IMG/VR virus record: IMGVR_UViG_3300042465_001831
Coordinates: 1 to 34,694 of that record
Source: a virus
Direction: 5' to 3' (one strand)
DNA length: 34,694 nucleotides
Shown here one piece after another: positions 11,924 through 22,696 of the stretch. The position numbers and the translations under genes were made by a program. The number at the start of each line of letters is the position of its first letter. The first letter of the stretch is position 1. The notes under the pieces were generated by a model. The model did no database searches and had not been told where the DNA came from. It was given only the letters and a program-made list of their open reading frames with translations.

Positions 11924-12220
11924 TTAATCTATATGTGAAGCAAGTTCAGCGCAAATGGCGCTATAAGCCGCCAAATCAATTGCACTATCAAGATGATTTG
12001 GTTTTGCAGATAACCTAGCAAGTTTCATTGCAGCCATACATAAAGCTGTAATTTCAGGTGGAACAGGATCGCCCGGCTTTGCACTTTCAACATATCGTTC
12101 TAAAACAATTCCTAAAATTACGCCAATGCGCCGATGGTTAATACGCGGATTATCATAAGAAACATTGCGTTCACCGTATGTAAGGCGCTTGGCCTCATCT
12201 AAAACTTCGCCTCTATCCAT
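11924..12220 (-). CDS. DUF6378-type phage protein (98 aa)
   Basis: A 98-residue protein starting MDRGEVLDEAKRLTYGERN and carrying NPRINHRRIG, the Met/Leu-rich helix ALCMAAMKLARLS and HLDSAIDLAAYSAI, as in the DUF6378 family of phage proteins. The biochemical role is unknown. I start it at 12220, where GGGGGAA lies 5 bases upstream; the ATG at 12250 would overlap the glycosyltransferase more. It is the last gene of the late operon before the bidirectional terminator. Confidence 0.7.
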   Translation of the reverse strand: MDRGEVLDEAKRLTYGERNVSYDNPRINHRRIGVILGIVLERYVESAKPGDPVPPEITALCMAAMKLARLSAKPNHLDSAIDLAAYSAICAELASHID

Positions 12221-13286
12221 CAATTTCCCCCATTTGATACCAGCCATCACCCCAAAGGGTCAAAAGTCGCTGAAAGTATGCCTCGTATTGAAGGCCGATA
12301 GTATCAAGGTTGTAGGTGGAAACTGCCCGATTGCGCACTTGCTCGCGGTCAAGTTGCTTTACATCCTCGGCTGCCTGGATAAATTCAGCCAAAGTACGGC
12401 ATCTAAACCCTGAGATTGAAGGGTTATTTTCAGTAAAAGCGCCCCAATCAGTTGTGATTGTTGGGGTACCGCAAGCCTGAGATTCGATAACTACATTGCC
12501 AAAAGGTTCTACATAGAGAGTTGGGGCAAATGTTGCTATCGCACCGCCCATTAACTCTGCGCGTTGGGCAGGTCCTACTGATCCAACGAACTCGCCGTAT
12601 CCTGATTGCTCGCCAGGACCAGCCAAAATCAATCGCTTGCCTAATCTTTGGCACACTTCTTGGGCAATTCGGTAGCCTTTTCGGTCAATTAACCGACCAA
12701 TAAACAGGTAATACTCGCCATTTTCATCGCCTAAACCATCGCCCATTGGGAACATTTCAGGTTCTAAATACCCAGGAATTACCGCATCGTAGAACTGGCC
12801 ATCGGCAGTTGTTGGGTTTTTCCACCCTGCATAGATTGAGTGCATCCAGGCATACGATTCAAAGACTCGAAACTTGGCAAACACACCGCCGTAGCCAACG
12901 CCAAACTCCACCGCAGTATGCGCTGGGAAGGCATCGGCAATTGGCTTTTGTGCGCTGCCACCGATGAGACAAATGAAATCTTGCTTCTCAATCCGCTGGC
13001 CAATTTCTTTAATCGCCTTTGCATTGAACTTATCCCAAAGCCACCCGTCAAAGGGGAACTGGGTGTAGTGAGGCACAACCTTTACTGCCTCTGCTCGATC
13101 TGTTTCGCTCACGCAGGTAATTAGCTCGCTGACAGGTGCTTCAACTTCTTCGCCAGCATAAAGGAATACTTCGTGGCCTAGATTGTGCATCATTATGCAG
13201 AATCGGCGCACCTTTTCCGTAAAGGCGCACCCTGCGAACTCTTTTGTTACCTGTGTGTGTGGCAACGCCACGATATGAAAGCGCAT
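12213..13286 (-). CDS. Glycosyltransferase, GT4-like (GT-B fold)
   Basis: This 357-residue enzyme has the two-domain GT-B layout: an N-terminal acceptor domain and a C-terminal donor domain with YLFIGRLIDRKGY, LAGPG and the family-defining E-x7-E motif EPFGNVVIESQACGTP (E260, E268). It would transfer a sugar from an NDP donor. Its place among the receptor-binding genes suggests glycosylation of tail fibres or of host surface glycans to block superinfection, an inference from position. It is preceded by the 14-base hairpin GATTCGGGGGAATC that holds its SD, identical to the one before the other glycosyltransferase (27298-27975). Confidence 0.85.
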   Translation of the reverse strand: MRFHIVALPHTQVTKEFAGCAFTEKVRRFCIMMHNLGHEVFLYAGEEVEAPVSELITCVSETDRAEAVKVVPHYTQFPFDGWLWDKFNAKAIKEIGQRIEKQDFICLIGGSAQKPIADAFPAHTAVEFGVGYGGVFAKFRVFESYAWMHSIYAGWKNPTTADGQFYDAVIPGYLEPEMFPMGDGLGDENGEYYLFIGRLIDRKGYRIAQEVCQRLGKRLILAGPGEQSGYGEFVGSVGPAQRAELMGGAIATFAPTLYVEPFGNVVIESQACGTPTITTDWGAFTENNPSISGFRCRTLAEFIQAAEDVKQLDREQVRNRAVSTYNLDTIGLQYEAYFQRLLTLWGDGWYQMGEIDG

Positions 13287-13287
13287 T

Positions 13288-13301
13288 GATTCCCCCGAAT
13301 C
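13288..13301 (-). promoter_or_regulatory. SD-sequestering hairpin before the GT4 glycosyltransferase
   Basis: The minus-strand sequence GATTCGGGGGAATC pairs GATTC with GAATC around GGGG, so the ribosome binding site lies inside the stem-loop. It ends one base before the ATG (13286). The same 14 bases occur at 27977-27990 at the same distance from another glycosyltransferase start. Confidence 0.6.
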
Positions 13302-13307
13302 TGTTAA

Positions 13308-13532
13308 TTAGCCAAGAAGTAGTTTGGCTTCGTCCTCTGTAATGCCTAATTTGGCAAGAAGTTCAGCCTTTTGTGTTGCCTTAGCGATAGCCTCTGCCTC
13401 TGCAGCAACACGCTCAGATTCAGCTTGAGCCGCATCCACCTCGCGTTGAGCGATTTCTTCGCCAGTAAGAGGAATTTCTGCTACAACTCCAGTTGAGCAA
13501 TCAACAACAATCTTTGTAAGTATTTCTGACAT
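13308..13532 (-). CDS. Small coiled-coil tail-associated protein (74 aa)
   Basis: A 74-residue protein with an N-terminal strand (MSEILTKIVVDCSTGVVAEI), a long alanine/glutamate-rich helix (residues about 28-60), and a C-terminal LAKLGITEDEAKLLLG. Small proteins with this tail occur beside tail fibre genes in aquatic phages. They may aid fibre assembly or be fibre components, which is inference. Its start overlaps the upstream stop by one base. Confidence 0.6.
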   Translation of the reverse strand: MSEILTKIVVDCSTGVVAEIPLTGEEIAQREVDAAQAESERVAAEAEAIAKATQKAELLAKLGITEDEAKLLLG

Positions 13533-13822
13533 TAGTTCATTTCCTTTGCTAGTTCGTGATCAGAGTTTGTGCAAATCCATTGCGCAGTTTCTTCATCTAG
13601 TACCGCTTCATCGTGGCATTTAGGTGCAACAAAAGCATCTAAGTCAGGCCAGTATGAATAACCAATACCTGCATAGTTCTTTCTGATATTGCCGTTGTAA
13701 CTTGTCTTGACCCAAGTACCGCCAAGTGCGTTGAAGAAGGCTTCGCCTTCATCTCCGTAGTTAGGTCCTACTAGAACCTGTGTAACGATATTGTTATCGT
13801 CTATCTGCGCCCAATGACTCAT
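13532..13822 (-). CDS. Conserved phage protein beside fibre genes (96 aa)
   Basis: A 96-residue protein starting MSHWAQIDDNNIVTQVLVG and containing GGTWVKTSYNGNIRKNYAGI. From memory this type is common in cyanophages and other aquatic phages, near tail fibre and T4-like structural genes, without a proven function. Cysteines are few (C74, C85 region). It overlaps the start of the coiled-coil gene by one base and the end of the adhesin gene by four bases. Confidence 0.7.
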   Translation of the reverse strand: MSHWAQIDDNNIVTQVLVGPNYGDEGEAFFNALGGTWVKTSYNGNIRKNYAGIGYSYWPDLDAFVAPKCHDEAVLDEETAQWICTNSDHELAKEMN

Positions 13823-15213
13823 ACTGCATACCTCACAATTACTAGACCTGAACCGCCTGATGCTCCGTTTATGTTACTAGAGCCACCACCGCCACCACCG
13901 CCACCTGTATTGGCAGTTCCTGCAACAGGTTGAATTTGTGCGCTTCCACTCCAATAACCTGCTCTACCACCACCACCTGAGCCACCAAGTCCGTAACCAG
14001 TATTTGTTTCGTTAGTTCCACCACCACCGCCACCTGCAACATAGCCACTTGCACCAGTTCCAGTTGTAGAGAACCAAGAAGATAAAGTATTAAGTCCTGC
14101 ACCACCACTACCACCAGTAACGGTAATAGCAGCAACACCAACCGCACCAGCACCACCACCACCGCCTGCACCATAATAAGTTCCGCCTGATGCACCATTA
14201 CCACCAGCGTTTCCTTGTCCTGAAGGAGAGGCGGCACCGCCTATAAAACCTGAACCAGCACCACTGGCACCTGAACCGCCAGCACCACCACCTGATCCAC
14301 CAGCACCACCACTAGTAACTCCATTATTTCCACCTCTACCGCCATAACCGCCACCAGTAGAAGTAATGGTTGCAAATACAGAATTACTGCCTTGAGTTCC
14401 GTCATTAGCCGAACCAACACCGCCAGCACCGATAGTCACTGTGTAATTAGTAGAAGCACTGGTTGAGTAACCAGTTGAAGTCAAATAACCACCAGCACCA
14501 CCACCACCGCCTGATGATGCGCCATTACCACCACCACCGCCGCCCGCAACTACAAGGTAGTCACAAGACAGTGCTTTAGCAGGAGTAAATGTTCCTGATG
14601 AAAGGAAAGCGTGGTACCAGTAAGTACCGTCAGTCATAATGGTATCGCCACCTGTTGCGTATGGAGATATGGCAGGTGTAGTGCCTAGCTTTGCTACGCC
14701 GTAGAGGTAGAAGGTTGAGTATTGCTTAAACTCGGTACCATTTGCCGCATCTAAAAAAATTGAAGTAATTCCAGCAGTATTACTCCACGATGAGGCAGTA
14801 AGTCTCATTCCTACGGGTGAAGCATTGCCACCTGTTACTGAATCAGTAGATATAGGTTTATGAGTAGCACGAGTATAATTTGGAATATAAAGTTCAGCAT
14901 TTCCAAATGAATTAGCAGCATTGCCAGCATCAGAAATCATACCAAATGTTGCAGTATTAGTGCCACTTATAGAAGTAGATGATACAGAACCATCGTAAAT
15001 CTGTATGTATCTTGAGGCATAATTGTTTCCAGTATCAAGATTAAATCTAGCAATAAATTGATCTTCACCATAAGTGCGATTAGTTTTTGCACACATTTTT
15101 ACAACTAAATCAGTGTATCCAGTTTGTGGAATGTTGGTAAAAGTAACACTGGTTGCATTTACTGCGCCAACTACAACTTTTTCTAGGAGTACATAATTTG
15201 CCGCCATAGTCAT
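13819..15213 (-). CDS. Receptor-binding protein with polyglycine adhesin domain
   Basis: A 464-residue protein. The first 170 residues (IPQTGYTDLVVKM, ending FYLYGVAKLG) resemble the two proteins encoded just upstream (15210-15713 and 15716-16297), so it is a paralogue. From about residue 220 it becomes glycine-rich (CDYLVVAGGGGGG onward), with many long Gly runs, and ends with GSGLVIVRYAV, typical of glycine-rich phage tail adhesins. Such Gly-rich loops bind host surface structures and diversify fast. This fusion is probably the tip adhesin. The ATG at 15207 is an alternative start. Confidence 0.75.
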   Translation of the reverse strand: MTMAANYVLLEKVVVGAVNATSVTFTNIPQTGYTDLVVKMCAKTNRTYGEDQFIARFNLDTGNNYASRYIQIYDGSVSSTSISGTNTATFGMISDAGNAANSFGNAELYIPNYTRATHKPISTDSVTGGNASPVGMRLTASSWSNTAGITSIFLDAANGTEFKQYSTFYLYGVAKLGTTPAISPYATGGDTIMTDGTYWYHAFLSSGTFTPAKALSCDYLVVAGGGGGGNGASSGGGGGAGGYLTSTGYSTSASTNYTVTIGAGGVGSANDGTQGSNSVFATITSTGGGYGGRGGNNGVTSGGAGGSGGGAGGSGASGAGSGFIGGAASPSGQGNAGGNGASGGTYYGAGGGGGAGAVGVAAITVTGGSGGAGLNTLSSWFSTTGTGASGYVAGGGGGGTNETNTGYGLGGSGGGGRAGYWSGSAQIQPVAGTANTGGGGGGGGSSNINGASGGSGLVIVRYAV

Positions 15214-15713
15214 GCCGCCTTAATTCCGTATAGAGATACAACTGTATCTGCGTCAAAAGTTTGTGCGCCACTAAATCGCAAAGTTAAACTTGTAATTGCA
15301 TCAGTGCTTCTCCAAGTACTTACAATAAAATCCACACCGCTTACTACTCTATTAGCTCTTGAAATTACATTTTTAAAATGAACGGTAGTTGAATAATTAT
15401 TGAACTGACAAATAGCAAGATGAGTATTATCAGTAGTAGGAGTACCATTCCAGTCTGTTAAAAGCCCTTGTGATTGACCTGAGCCTTTTGGTGCGCCAGT
15501 GGAACTTCCATCACCTGTTAATACTGCATATTGATAATTGGAACCACTGTCTCCATTGACTCTAATCCACATATCTGCTGTGCCACTTATCTTTGCGGTA
15601 GTTATTAAGATTAAATCAGTATAGGTGGCTGGGATTGATGATAAAGTAATAGTTGCAGTTGAACTACTAATGGTAGTAGTTGAAATTGCTTCGTATGTAT
15701 TTCCCGCAGCCAT
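15210..15713 (-). CDS. Fibre/receptor-binding paralogue 2 (167 aa)
   Basis: A 167-residue protein starting MAAGNTYEAISTTTISSS. It has the shared pattern LSSIPATYTDLILI, a Ser/Thr/Gly-rich beta region and the C-terminal VVSLYGIKAA. The neighbour at 15716 ends TIALYGIKGA, and the adhesin's first domain ends similarly. The fold is probably beta-sandwich. As a paralogue of both neighbours it is likely part of a fibre tip or spike. It overlaps the adhesin start by four bases. Confidence 0.7.
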   Translation of the reverse strand: MAAGNTYEAISTTTISSSTATITLSSIPATYTDLILITTAKISGTADMWIRVNGDSGSNYQYAVLTGDGSSTGAPKGSGQSQGLLTDWNGTPTTDNTHLAICQFNNYSTTVHFKNVISRANRVVSGVDFIVSTWRSTDAITSLTLRFSGAQTFDADTVVSLYGIKAA

Positions 15714-15715
15714 TG

Positions 15716-16296
15716 TTATGCTCCCTTAATTCCATATAATGCAATTGTTGAACCGATAGCATAGTAAGTTCCATAATTAACCTTCAAGGCTATTGTATTT
15801 ATGGCAGCAGTATTGTTCCACATAGAACCTTCAAAACCTATAAAGTTTTTAGCCGTTGAATCCATAACACCACACAGGCTTTTAGTAGTTTTATTTTTAG
15901 AAGTGTTAGCATAATCAAGAATATCTACAACACCACTGCCAAAGACACCAGATGTGCACAACGCTGATGCAGCCATAAAGTGATACTGAGCATCTGTTCC
16001 AGTACTAGCACCAGCACTAATTCCACCCGCATCTTCTGTTTCAAATCTGTGGCGATAGTAATTGCTACCAGTATCAGAGTTAAATCTCATACCAATATGG
16101 TCTGCATTAGCATCGCTTCTATCTGTTCTAATAATATATCGCAATTGCAAATGTGTATAAGTTGCAGGAATAGAAGAAAATGTTATTGTTTGAGTTGTTC
16201 CATTGCTAACCGTTGCCGTGGCAATAGAGTCATAAGCACCGCTAGGTGCAAAAAGACGGCCTGAGATTTGTGAGGCAATCACACCTAGAATTGGCA

Positions 16297-16297
<1 letters not shown>
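15716..16297 (-). CDS. Fibre/receptor-binding paralogue 1 (193 aa)
   Basis: A 193-residue protein starting MPILGVIASQISGRLFAPSG, with the same core as the next two genes: FSSIPATYTHLQLRYI, then MRFNSDTGSNYYRHRF and a C-terminal LYGIKGA. An N-terminal segment of about 20 residues may anchor it to the baseplate or fibre. It directly follows the collagen-like Mtd-type fibre gene (shared end base 16297). Confidence 0.7.
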
Positions 16298-16956
<659 letters not shown>

Positions 16957-16975
16957 TTTTGCCTTTTCTTAATTG

Positions 16976-18765
<1,790 letters not shown>

Positions 18766-18766
<1 letters not shown>

Positions 18767-19107
18767 TATCGAGTCACCTCTGCAGAAATGTTAAGTTCAC
18801 CTTGTAGTAAGCGGGTGACGATGCCACCGCTTGATTGCAGTTCTAAGTCATAGACATACTCACCCTTTGGTAATAGGGCAGTTTGTGTTGCAGTTTGATC
18901 TAAGCTGATTGTGCCAGCAGCACCGCCAAGAGTAATTCCAGCACCTGTTGTAAGTGAGAGGATTGTGTCAGTTTCATCAACATCAATGCGTGCCTGTAGG
19001 CGGGCAGTGTAACCAGTAAGGTTCACTGCTACATTGTCAATTCTCCAAGTCATAAGAAGATTGAAAGTTGCCCCTTGTTCAATCGTAAAATCAAAACTGC
19101 CTGCCAT
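18766..19107 (-). CDS. Tail/baseplate protein (113 aa)
   Basis: A 113-residue protein starting [21 protein letters not shown], with a beta-rich core ([14 protein letters not shown]) and ending [14 protein letters not shown]. Small proteins of this kind, with the [11 protein letters not shown] opening, are common beside fibre genes and probably form part of the baseplate or the fibre attachment; I infer this. It ends one base inside the start of the long collagen-like fibre. Confidence 0.65.
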
Positions 19108-19135
19108 TTATTTACTCCAAAATTTAAGGGGTGGG

Positions 19136-19321
19136 TTACTTTGAGCCTCTGCCAAAATCTACGGCTGAAGCATCTAGCCACTTGAGGATTGGACCAGCAG
19201 CGCCAGCAAGGGCGGCATATCCAAGAGTTTTTAAATCAGTCTCGCCAGCAAGGTATAGGGCTACGGCAGATGCAGCAGCAGCGCGAAACCAAGTTAATGC
19301 GATTTGCTTGAATTGTTCCAT
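19136..19321 (-). CDS. Putative holin (61 aa)
   Basis: A 61-residue protein with GGGAG in front of its ATG. The sequence shows two hydrophobic segments: residues 8-27 (ALTWFRAAAASAVALYLAG) and about 33-49 (LGYAALAGAAGPILKWL), with a charged tail ending FGRGSK. The layout matches small actinophage/cyanophage holins, which make membrane holes so that the endolysin reaches the wall. It lies right after the M15-type endolysin. Confidence 0.75.
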   Translation of the reverse strand: MEQFKQIALTWFRAAAASAVALYLAGETDLKTLGYAALAGAAGPILKWLDASAVDFGRGSK

Positions 19322-19333
19322 TTGATTGCTCCC

Positions 19334-19819
19334 TTATTTCTTGCCGTGGACTTTGCAACAAGTGCAAACTTCGGCTTTGTATGCTTTTTTAGCAGGAATC
19401 GGTACGATTTTAGCACCAAGTTGTGTAATTATTTTAGGCTGGTTCATCCACCAAAACCACGGTGAAGTTTCATTGGCAAACTCTGCCTTGATTGAAATAT
19501 GAAGGTGCTTGTTGTGCTGGTTTGAACCTGTGTATTTGCGGTTGCCTTCTTTAGCTCTTGCCTTTGACCAAATCTTGCCGTTGAAAATTAAGTAATCAAC
19601 GCGCTTATCATCTTTCAACTGCTCAAATATGTTGGCACAATCAATGCCGTTCTTAGGGTCGTGGGTCAAGTCCACGGCTAGGCCAGTATTATGATCTGAC
19701 TTTGGATTTTGAACCTGGTGGGCAGCAGATGGCAATAGGCCATCTGATAGTTTTTTTCGCAATGGCCTCAAGGCCGTGGCTTGGCGTAGCACTGCCACTG
19801 CCGCTGGTTTTGCCTTCAC
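19334..19819 (-). CDS. M15-type endolysin (peptidoglycan peptidase)
   Basis: A 161-residue protein with the M15/VanY-like zinc site: H43 and D50 in SDHNTGLAVDLTH and H107 in NKHLHISI. The C-terminal tail carries CTCC near residues 152-155, which may bind metal or form disulfides. It lacks a signal sequence, so it should leave through a holin. It starts with GTG overlapping the previous stop. Expected activity is cutting peptide cross-links of the host wall; substrate stereochemistry cannot be read from the sequence. Confidence 0.8.
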   Translation of the reverse strand: MKAKPAAVAVLRQATALRPLRKKLSDGLLPSAAHQVQNPKSDHNTGLAVDLTHDPKNGIDCANIFEQLKDDKRVDYLIFNGKIWSKARAKEGNRKYTGSNQHNKHLHISIKAEFANETSPWFWWMNQPKIITQLGAKIVPIPAKKAYKAEVCTCCKVHGKK

Positions 19820-20010
19820 TTCTTTGCCAATAGGTCAAGCACAATTTGCATTTGAGTTTCTAATCTCGAAACGGAATCCTTGAGCGAACTGCCCCCGTTG
19901 GGCTTGAGTTCGTTGAGGTAATGCTTTACAAGCCATCGAATTGCCCCTGCAAATCCACTTACGATTGCAATGATAGATACGATTAAGCCTGCCCAGTTTG
20001 CTGGTGTCAT
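19816..20010 (-). CDS. Membrane protein, holin- or spanin-like (64 aa)
   Basis: A 64-residue protein starting MTPANWAGLIVSIIAIVSGF with one hydrophobic helix (residues 6-26), then a basic stretch (RWLVKHYLN) and a coiled-coil-like C-terminus (SVSRLETQMQIVLDLLAKK). It may be a second holin or an antiholin, inferred from its lysis-module position. I start it at 20010; the frame continues upstream to 20100, but that overlaps the small coiled-coil ORF in another frame. Confidence 0.6.
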   Translation of the reverse strand: MTPANWAGLIVSIIAIVSGFAGAIRWLVKHYLNELKPNGGSSLKDSVSRLETQMQIVLDLLAKK

Positions 20011-20026
20011 TTGCGCGGTTCTCCCG

Positions 20027-20143
20027 TTATGAGTTAGTTGATGCCTCAAGTGTTGCTTTGAGGATTGCAATTTCTTGTGCTTGGTTTCCGATGATTTCAC
20101 GCATTGCCTTTAGCACTGCCTGAATGTCTATTTCTTTTTCCAT
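20027..20143 (-). CDS. Small coiled-coil ORF (38 aa)
   Basis: A 38-residue ORF starting MEKEIDIQAVLKAMREIIGN with regularly spaced hydrophobics that suggest a coiled coil. Its ATG overlaps the stop of the S74 fibre gene (TAATG), and GGGGG lies just upstream. It sits directly before the lysis genes and may be a fibre-assembly or lysis accessory. No family recognised. Confidence 0.55.
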   Translation of the reverse strand: MEKEIDIQAVLKAMREIIGNQAQEIAILKATLEASTNS

Positions 20144-21540
20144 TATTCCCCCTTGAGTGTGTCTATTTCAGCTTTAAGTTCTTTAATAAGTTGCAGCAAG
20201 AAAATTGGCAATTTTTCGTATGCAAAGTAATCAGGAACGCCTGTTGAGTCATATTGAATCAACTCATCTAATCCTAGTTCTTGTGCTTCTTCAGCAATAA
20301 AACCATATTGAACGCTTTGTGCTTCATCTATGTCAGGGTTATATTTGAAAGTTTTAACATCAAGATTTAACAATGCGGCAGAATCTATTGAATAGGATTC
20401 AATTTCATGCTTCTTGCGGCGAGTAGATGCAGTAGTTCCATACAATCCCGAACTAGAGATTTGCATTGATCTGCCTGAAACGGCATTGCCGTATGTTGAA
20501 GCAACGCGTACATTGCCAGTTGAGGACAAGAACTCAAACTGTTGTGTGATTGCGCCGAATGTTGCACTGTTGGTAACGCTTAGATTTCCTAGAACGCCTG
20601 TGTTGCCGTTTAAGGCAGATGTGCCAGCGACAATCAAACGCTCACCTGTTACTGCGCCACCACCGATATTGGCGAATCCATAAAAGATTGTTGATGAGTT
20701 GCCACCAGTAATTGTTCCCGATGTTTGTATCACTAAGTTTGTGCTTGAGAATATGGAACTTGCTGAAAGGGTGAATCCACCAATTGTGCCTGATGTGGCA
20801 GTTAATACACCTGCACTTGTAACAGAAAATGTGCTGCCGTTGGTAAAGGTTGTGCCTGAGATAGCGCCACCAACAATGGTGCCAGCACCAACACCAACAA
20901 GTCCTGTAGAGCTAATTGAAAAACCATTGCTAACAGTTCCAAAGTAACCTGAAGTTGCGTTGATAGCACCTGTGATTGTTGCACCTGTTGCAGTCAATAA
21001 ACCGCTTGCATCAATGATGGCATTGCCAGCAATGTTGAGTGTTCCACCTGTAATGGTTGCGCCTGTGACACTGCCTGAAAATACTGCTGCACCTGTTGAT
21101 GCGCTTACAGAGAAAGTTGCAGTGCCACCTGAGTTGAAACCAGCAAGGCCAGTTGAGTTAAGAACAACACGCGCACCGCTTGATGGGGATGAACCTGAAT
21201 AAACTGTGATGCCATTGGCTGCAATCGCAGTCATTTGATTTGAAGCATTAACAATTGTGTTTGCACTTGGTTGCAAAGAACCAATTGCTGCGCTATAGGC
21301 AGTTGCAGCATTGGCAAGAGCCGTATTAGCGGTGCTTTGGGCTGCGCCTGCAGTTGCTGCTGCTGCGTTGGCAGTTACTACTGCTGCTGCTGCTGCCGCA
21401 TCTGCTGCTGCAACTTCAGCATCAAGTGCTGCTAGTTGTTCTGTGTTTGCAGGTAATACTGGCACCACATTTGTAACAGTAAAATCAGCCGTAAGAGTTA
21501 CGGTAATGGGGGTATTGGTGATTTGTGGACACAATGGCAT
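20143..21540 (-). CDS. Tail fibre with C-terminal S74 intramolecular chaperone
   Basis: A 465-residue fibre. The N-terminus (MPLCPQITNTPITVTLTADF) attaches to the tail. An Ala-rich coiled-coil (residues about 34-90) follows, then a beta-repeat region (GTITGGNSSTIF-type turns). The last 100 residues, from STRRKKHEIESYSID through YGFIAEEAQELG, form an S74 chaperone that folds the trimer and then cuts itself off with a Ser-Lys dyad. It is preceded by GGGGG and lies upstream of the lysis module. Confidence 0.8.
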   Translation of the reverse strand: MPLCPQITNTPITVTLTADFTVTNVVPVLPANTEQLAALDAEVAAADAAAAAAVVTANAAAATAGAAQSTANTALANAATAYSAAIGSLQPSANTIVNASNQMTAIAANGITVYSGSSPSSGARVVLNSTGLAGFNSGGTATFSVSASTGAAVFSGSVTGATITGGTLNIAGNAIIDASGLLTATGATITGAINATSGYFGTVSNGFSISSTGLVGVGAGTIVGGAISGTTFTNGSTFSVTSAGVLTATSGTIGGFTLSASSIFSSTNLVIQTSGTITGGNSSTIFYGFANIGGGAVTGERLIVAGTSALNGNTGVLGNLSVTNSATFGAITQQFEFLSSTGNVRVASTYGNAVSGRSMQISSSGLYGTTASTRRKKHEIESYSIDSAALLNLDVKTFKYNPDIDEAQSVQYGFIAEEAQELGLDELIQYDSTGVPDYFAYEKLPIFLLQLIKELKAEIDTLKGE

Positions 21541-21550
21541 CTGCTACCCC

Positions 21551-22696
21551 CTAAATTGTAATTGAATATGGGTTGATGGCTGAAGTTGTGTAAGACACAA
21601 GCCAATTGTTTTGAGTAATAGTATGACCCATACCTTCAACCACAAGGTTCCATTGAATAGTGCGACCATCATAGGTTGTGCGTACAACGCTTACCTGATC
21701 TGCCAATTCTGTTGCTAAAAAGTCAGGATAAAGCAAGCCATAAGTGCCAACTGACAAAGCATTAAAATCAATGCGCTCCACATAGGTATCAGGTGTTGCT
21801 AACTTGCGTGATTCATACAAAGCTAAATTTTGAGCGTTTGAATCAGTGGCAACTGGCGCATCAAGAACAGTTTTAGCAATTCCATAAGCGCTAACACTAG
21901 GATTATATTGTGATGTGTATTGCTTAGTTGTATTGGTACGGCTAATAACTGCCTGATTTACTACATAGTAAGTGCCAGGGTTAGTTAAAAGTTGCATATA
22001 ACTAACAGTGTTGCTTGCCTGATTGTCGGTAAAAAGTAATTGAGTTGGTCGGCTGAACTTATCGGCTAATGGCACAAGAGTTGCAACACCGCTGCGTGAG
22101 ATGTAGAAACGCCCGGCAATAGCATCAACTGCCTGGTAAATCAGCGCCATACAAGAGCGATTTTGAACGGTTGCCAGCATACCGACAGTGCCAGTCAAAG
22201 AGCGTGAAGCCCCACTTGGCCAGCCCACAATATCGAGCATACGCCCAACGCGTGTGGCTGCAGTCTCGGCATTTGCTGCTGCTGCCAGTGCTGGTGCCTG
22301 GGCATCGGCGATGTAGGCAATCCCATCAACAAAAGTCATTGTAGATGTAGGTGCTTCGCCCTGATCAACTTTAGTTTCTTCAAGAAAGCCGTAGTAAAGC
22401 GCGTATGAAGTGCCACCAATTGTGGCCATAACTCGCATTTGTAAGCCATCACGAAGGATGCTTGCACCTGAGACTACCCACGGACTAGATGCAGATGTGT
22501 TATCAGGGTCGTAATAACCGCTTGTGTTATTAAAAACAATAACTGAAATCCCGCTTTGATCTCGTTCACTTTGACGAGTGCGCCCACGGCGAATATCAAT
22601 TTGAATAACATCGGTGGTTGTTGCTGAAGTCCAAGTTCCGCTTTTTAGAAATTGAACTGCTATCGAAGGTGTAGTTACTCCATCAAAGGCCGTCAT
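21551..22696 (-). CDS. Minor tail protein (distal tail/hub-type)
   Basis: A 381-residue protein starting MTAFDGVTTPSIAVQFLKSG, beta-rich, with IDIRRGRTRQSERDQSG and NTSGYYDPDNTSA near the N-terminus. It has the typical layout of actinophage minor tail proteins after the tape measure. It overlaps the tape measure start by four bases. Probably part of the distal tail or the baseplate hub; the exact position is inferred. Confidence 0.75.
   Translation of the reverse strand: MTAFDGVTTPSIAVQFLKSGTWTSATTTDVIQIDIRRGRTRQSERDQSGISVIVFNNTSGYYDPDNTSASSPWVVSGASILRDGLQMRVMATIGGTSYALYYGFLEETKVDQGEAPTSTMTFVDGIAYIADAQAPALAAAANAETAATRVGRMLDIVGWPSGASRSLTGTVGMLATVQNRSCMALIYQAVDAIAGRFYISRSGVATLVPLADKFSRPTQLLFTDNQASNTVSYMQLLTNPGTYYVVNQAVISRTNTTKQYTSQYNPSVSAYGIAKTVLDAPVATDSNAQNLALYESRKLATPDTYVERIDFNALSVGTYGLLYPDFLATELADQVSVVRTTYDGRTIQWNLVVEGMGHTITQNNWLVSYTTSAINPYSITI

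Noticed and set aside
13869-14429. Hydrophobic Val/Leu-rich ORFs inside the adhesin gene
   Set aside because: They are alternative-frame readings of Gly-rich codons on the same strand; there is no start signal.
20143-21202. Plus-strand ORFs of Val/Pro/Thr character in the S74 fibre gene
   Set aside because: They lie antisense to a well-supported gene, and all their features follow from the minus-strand codons.
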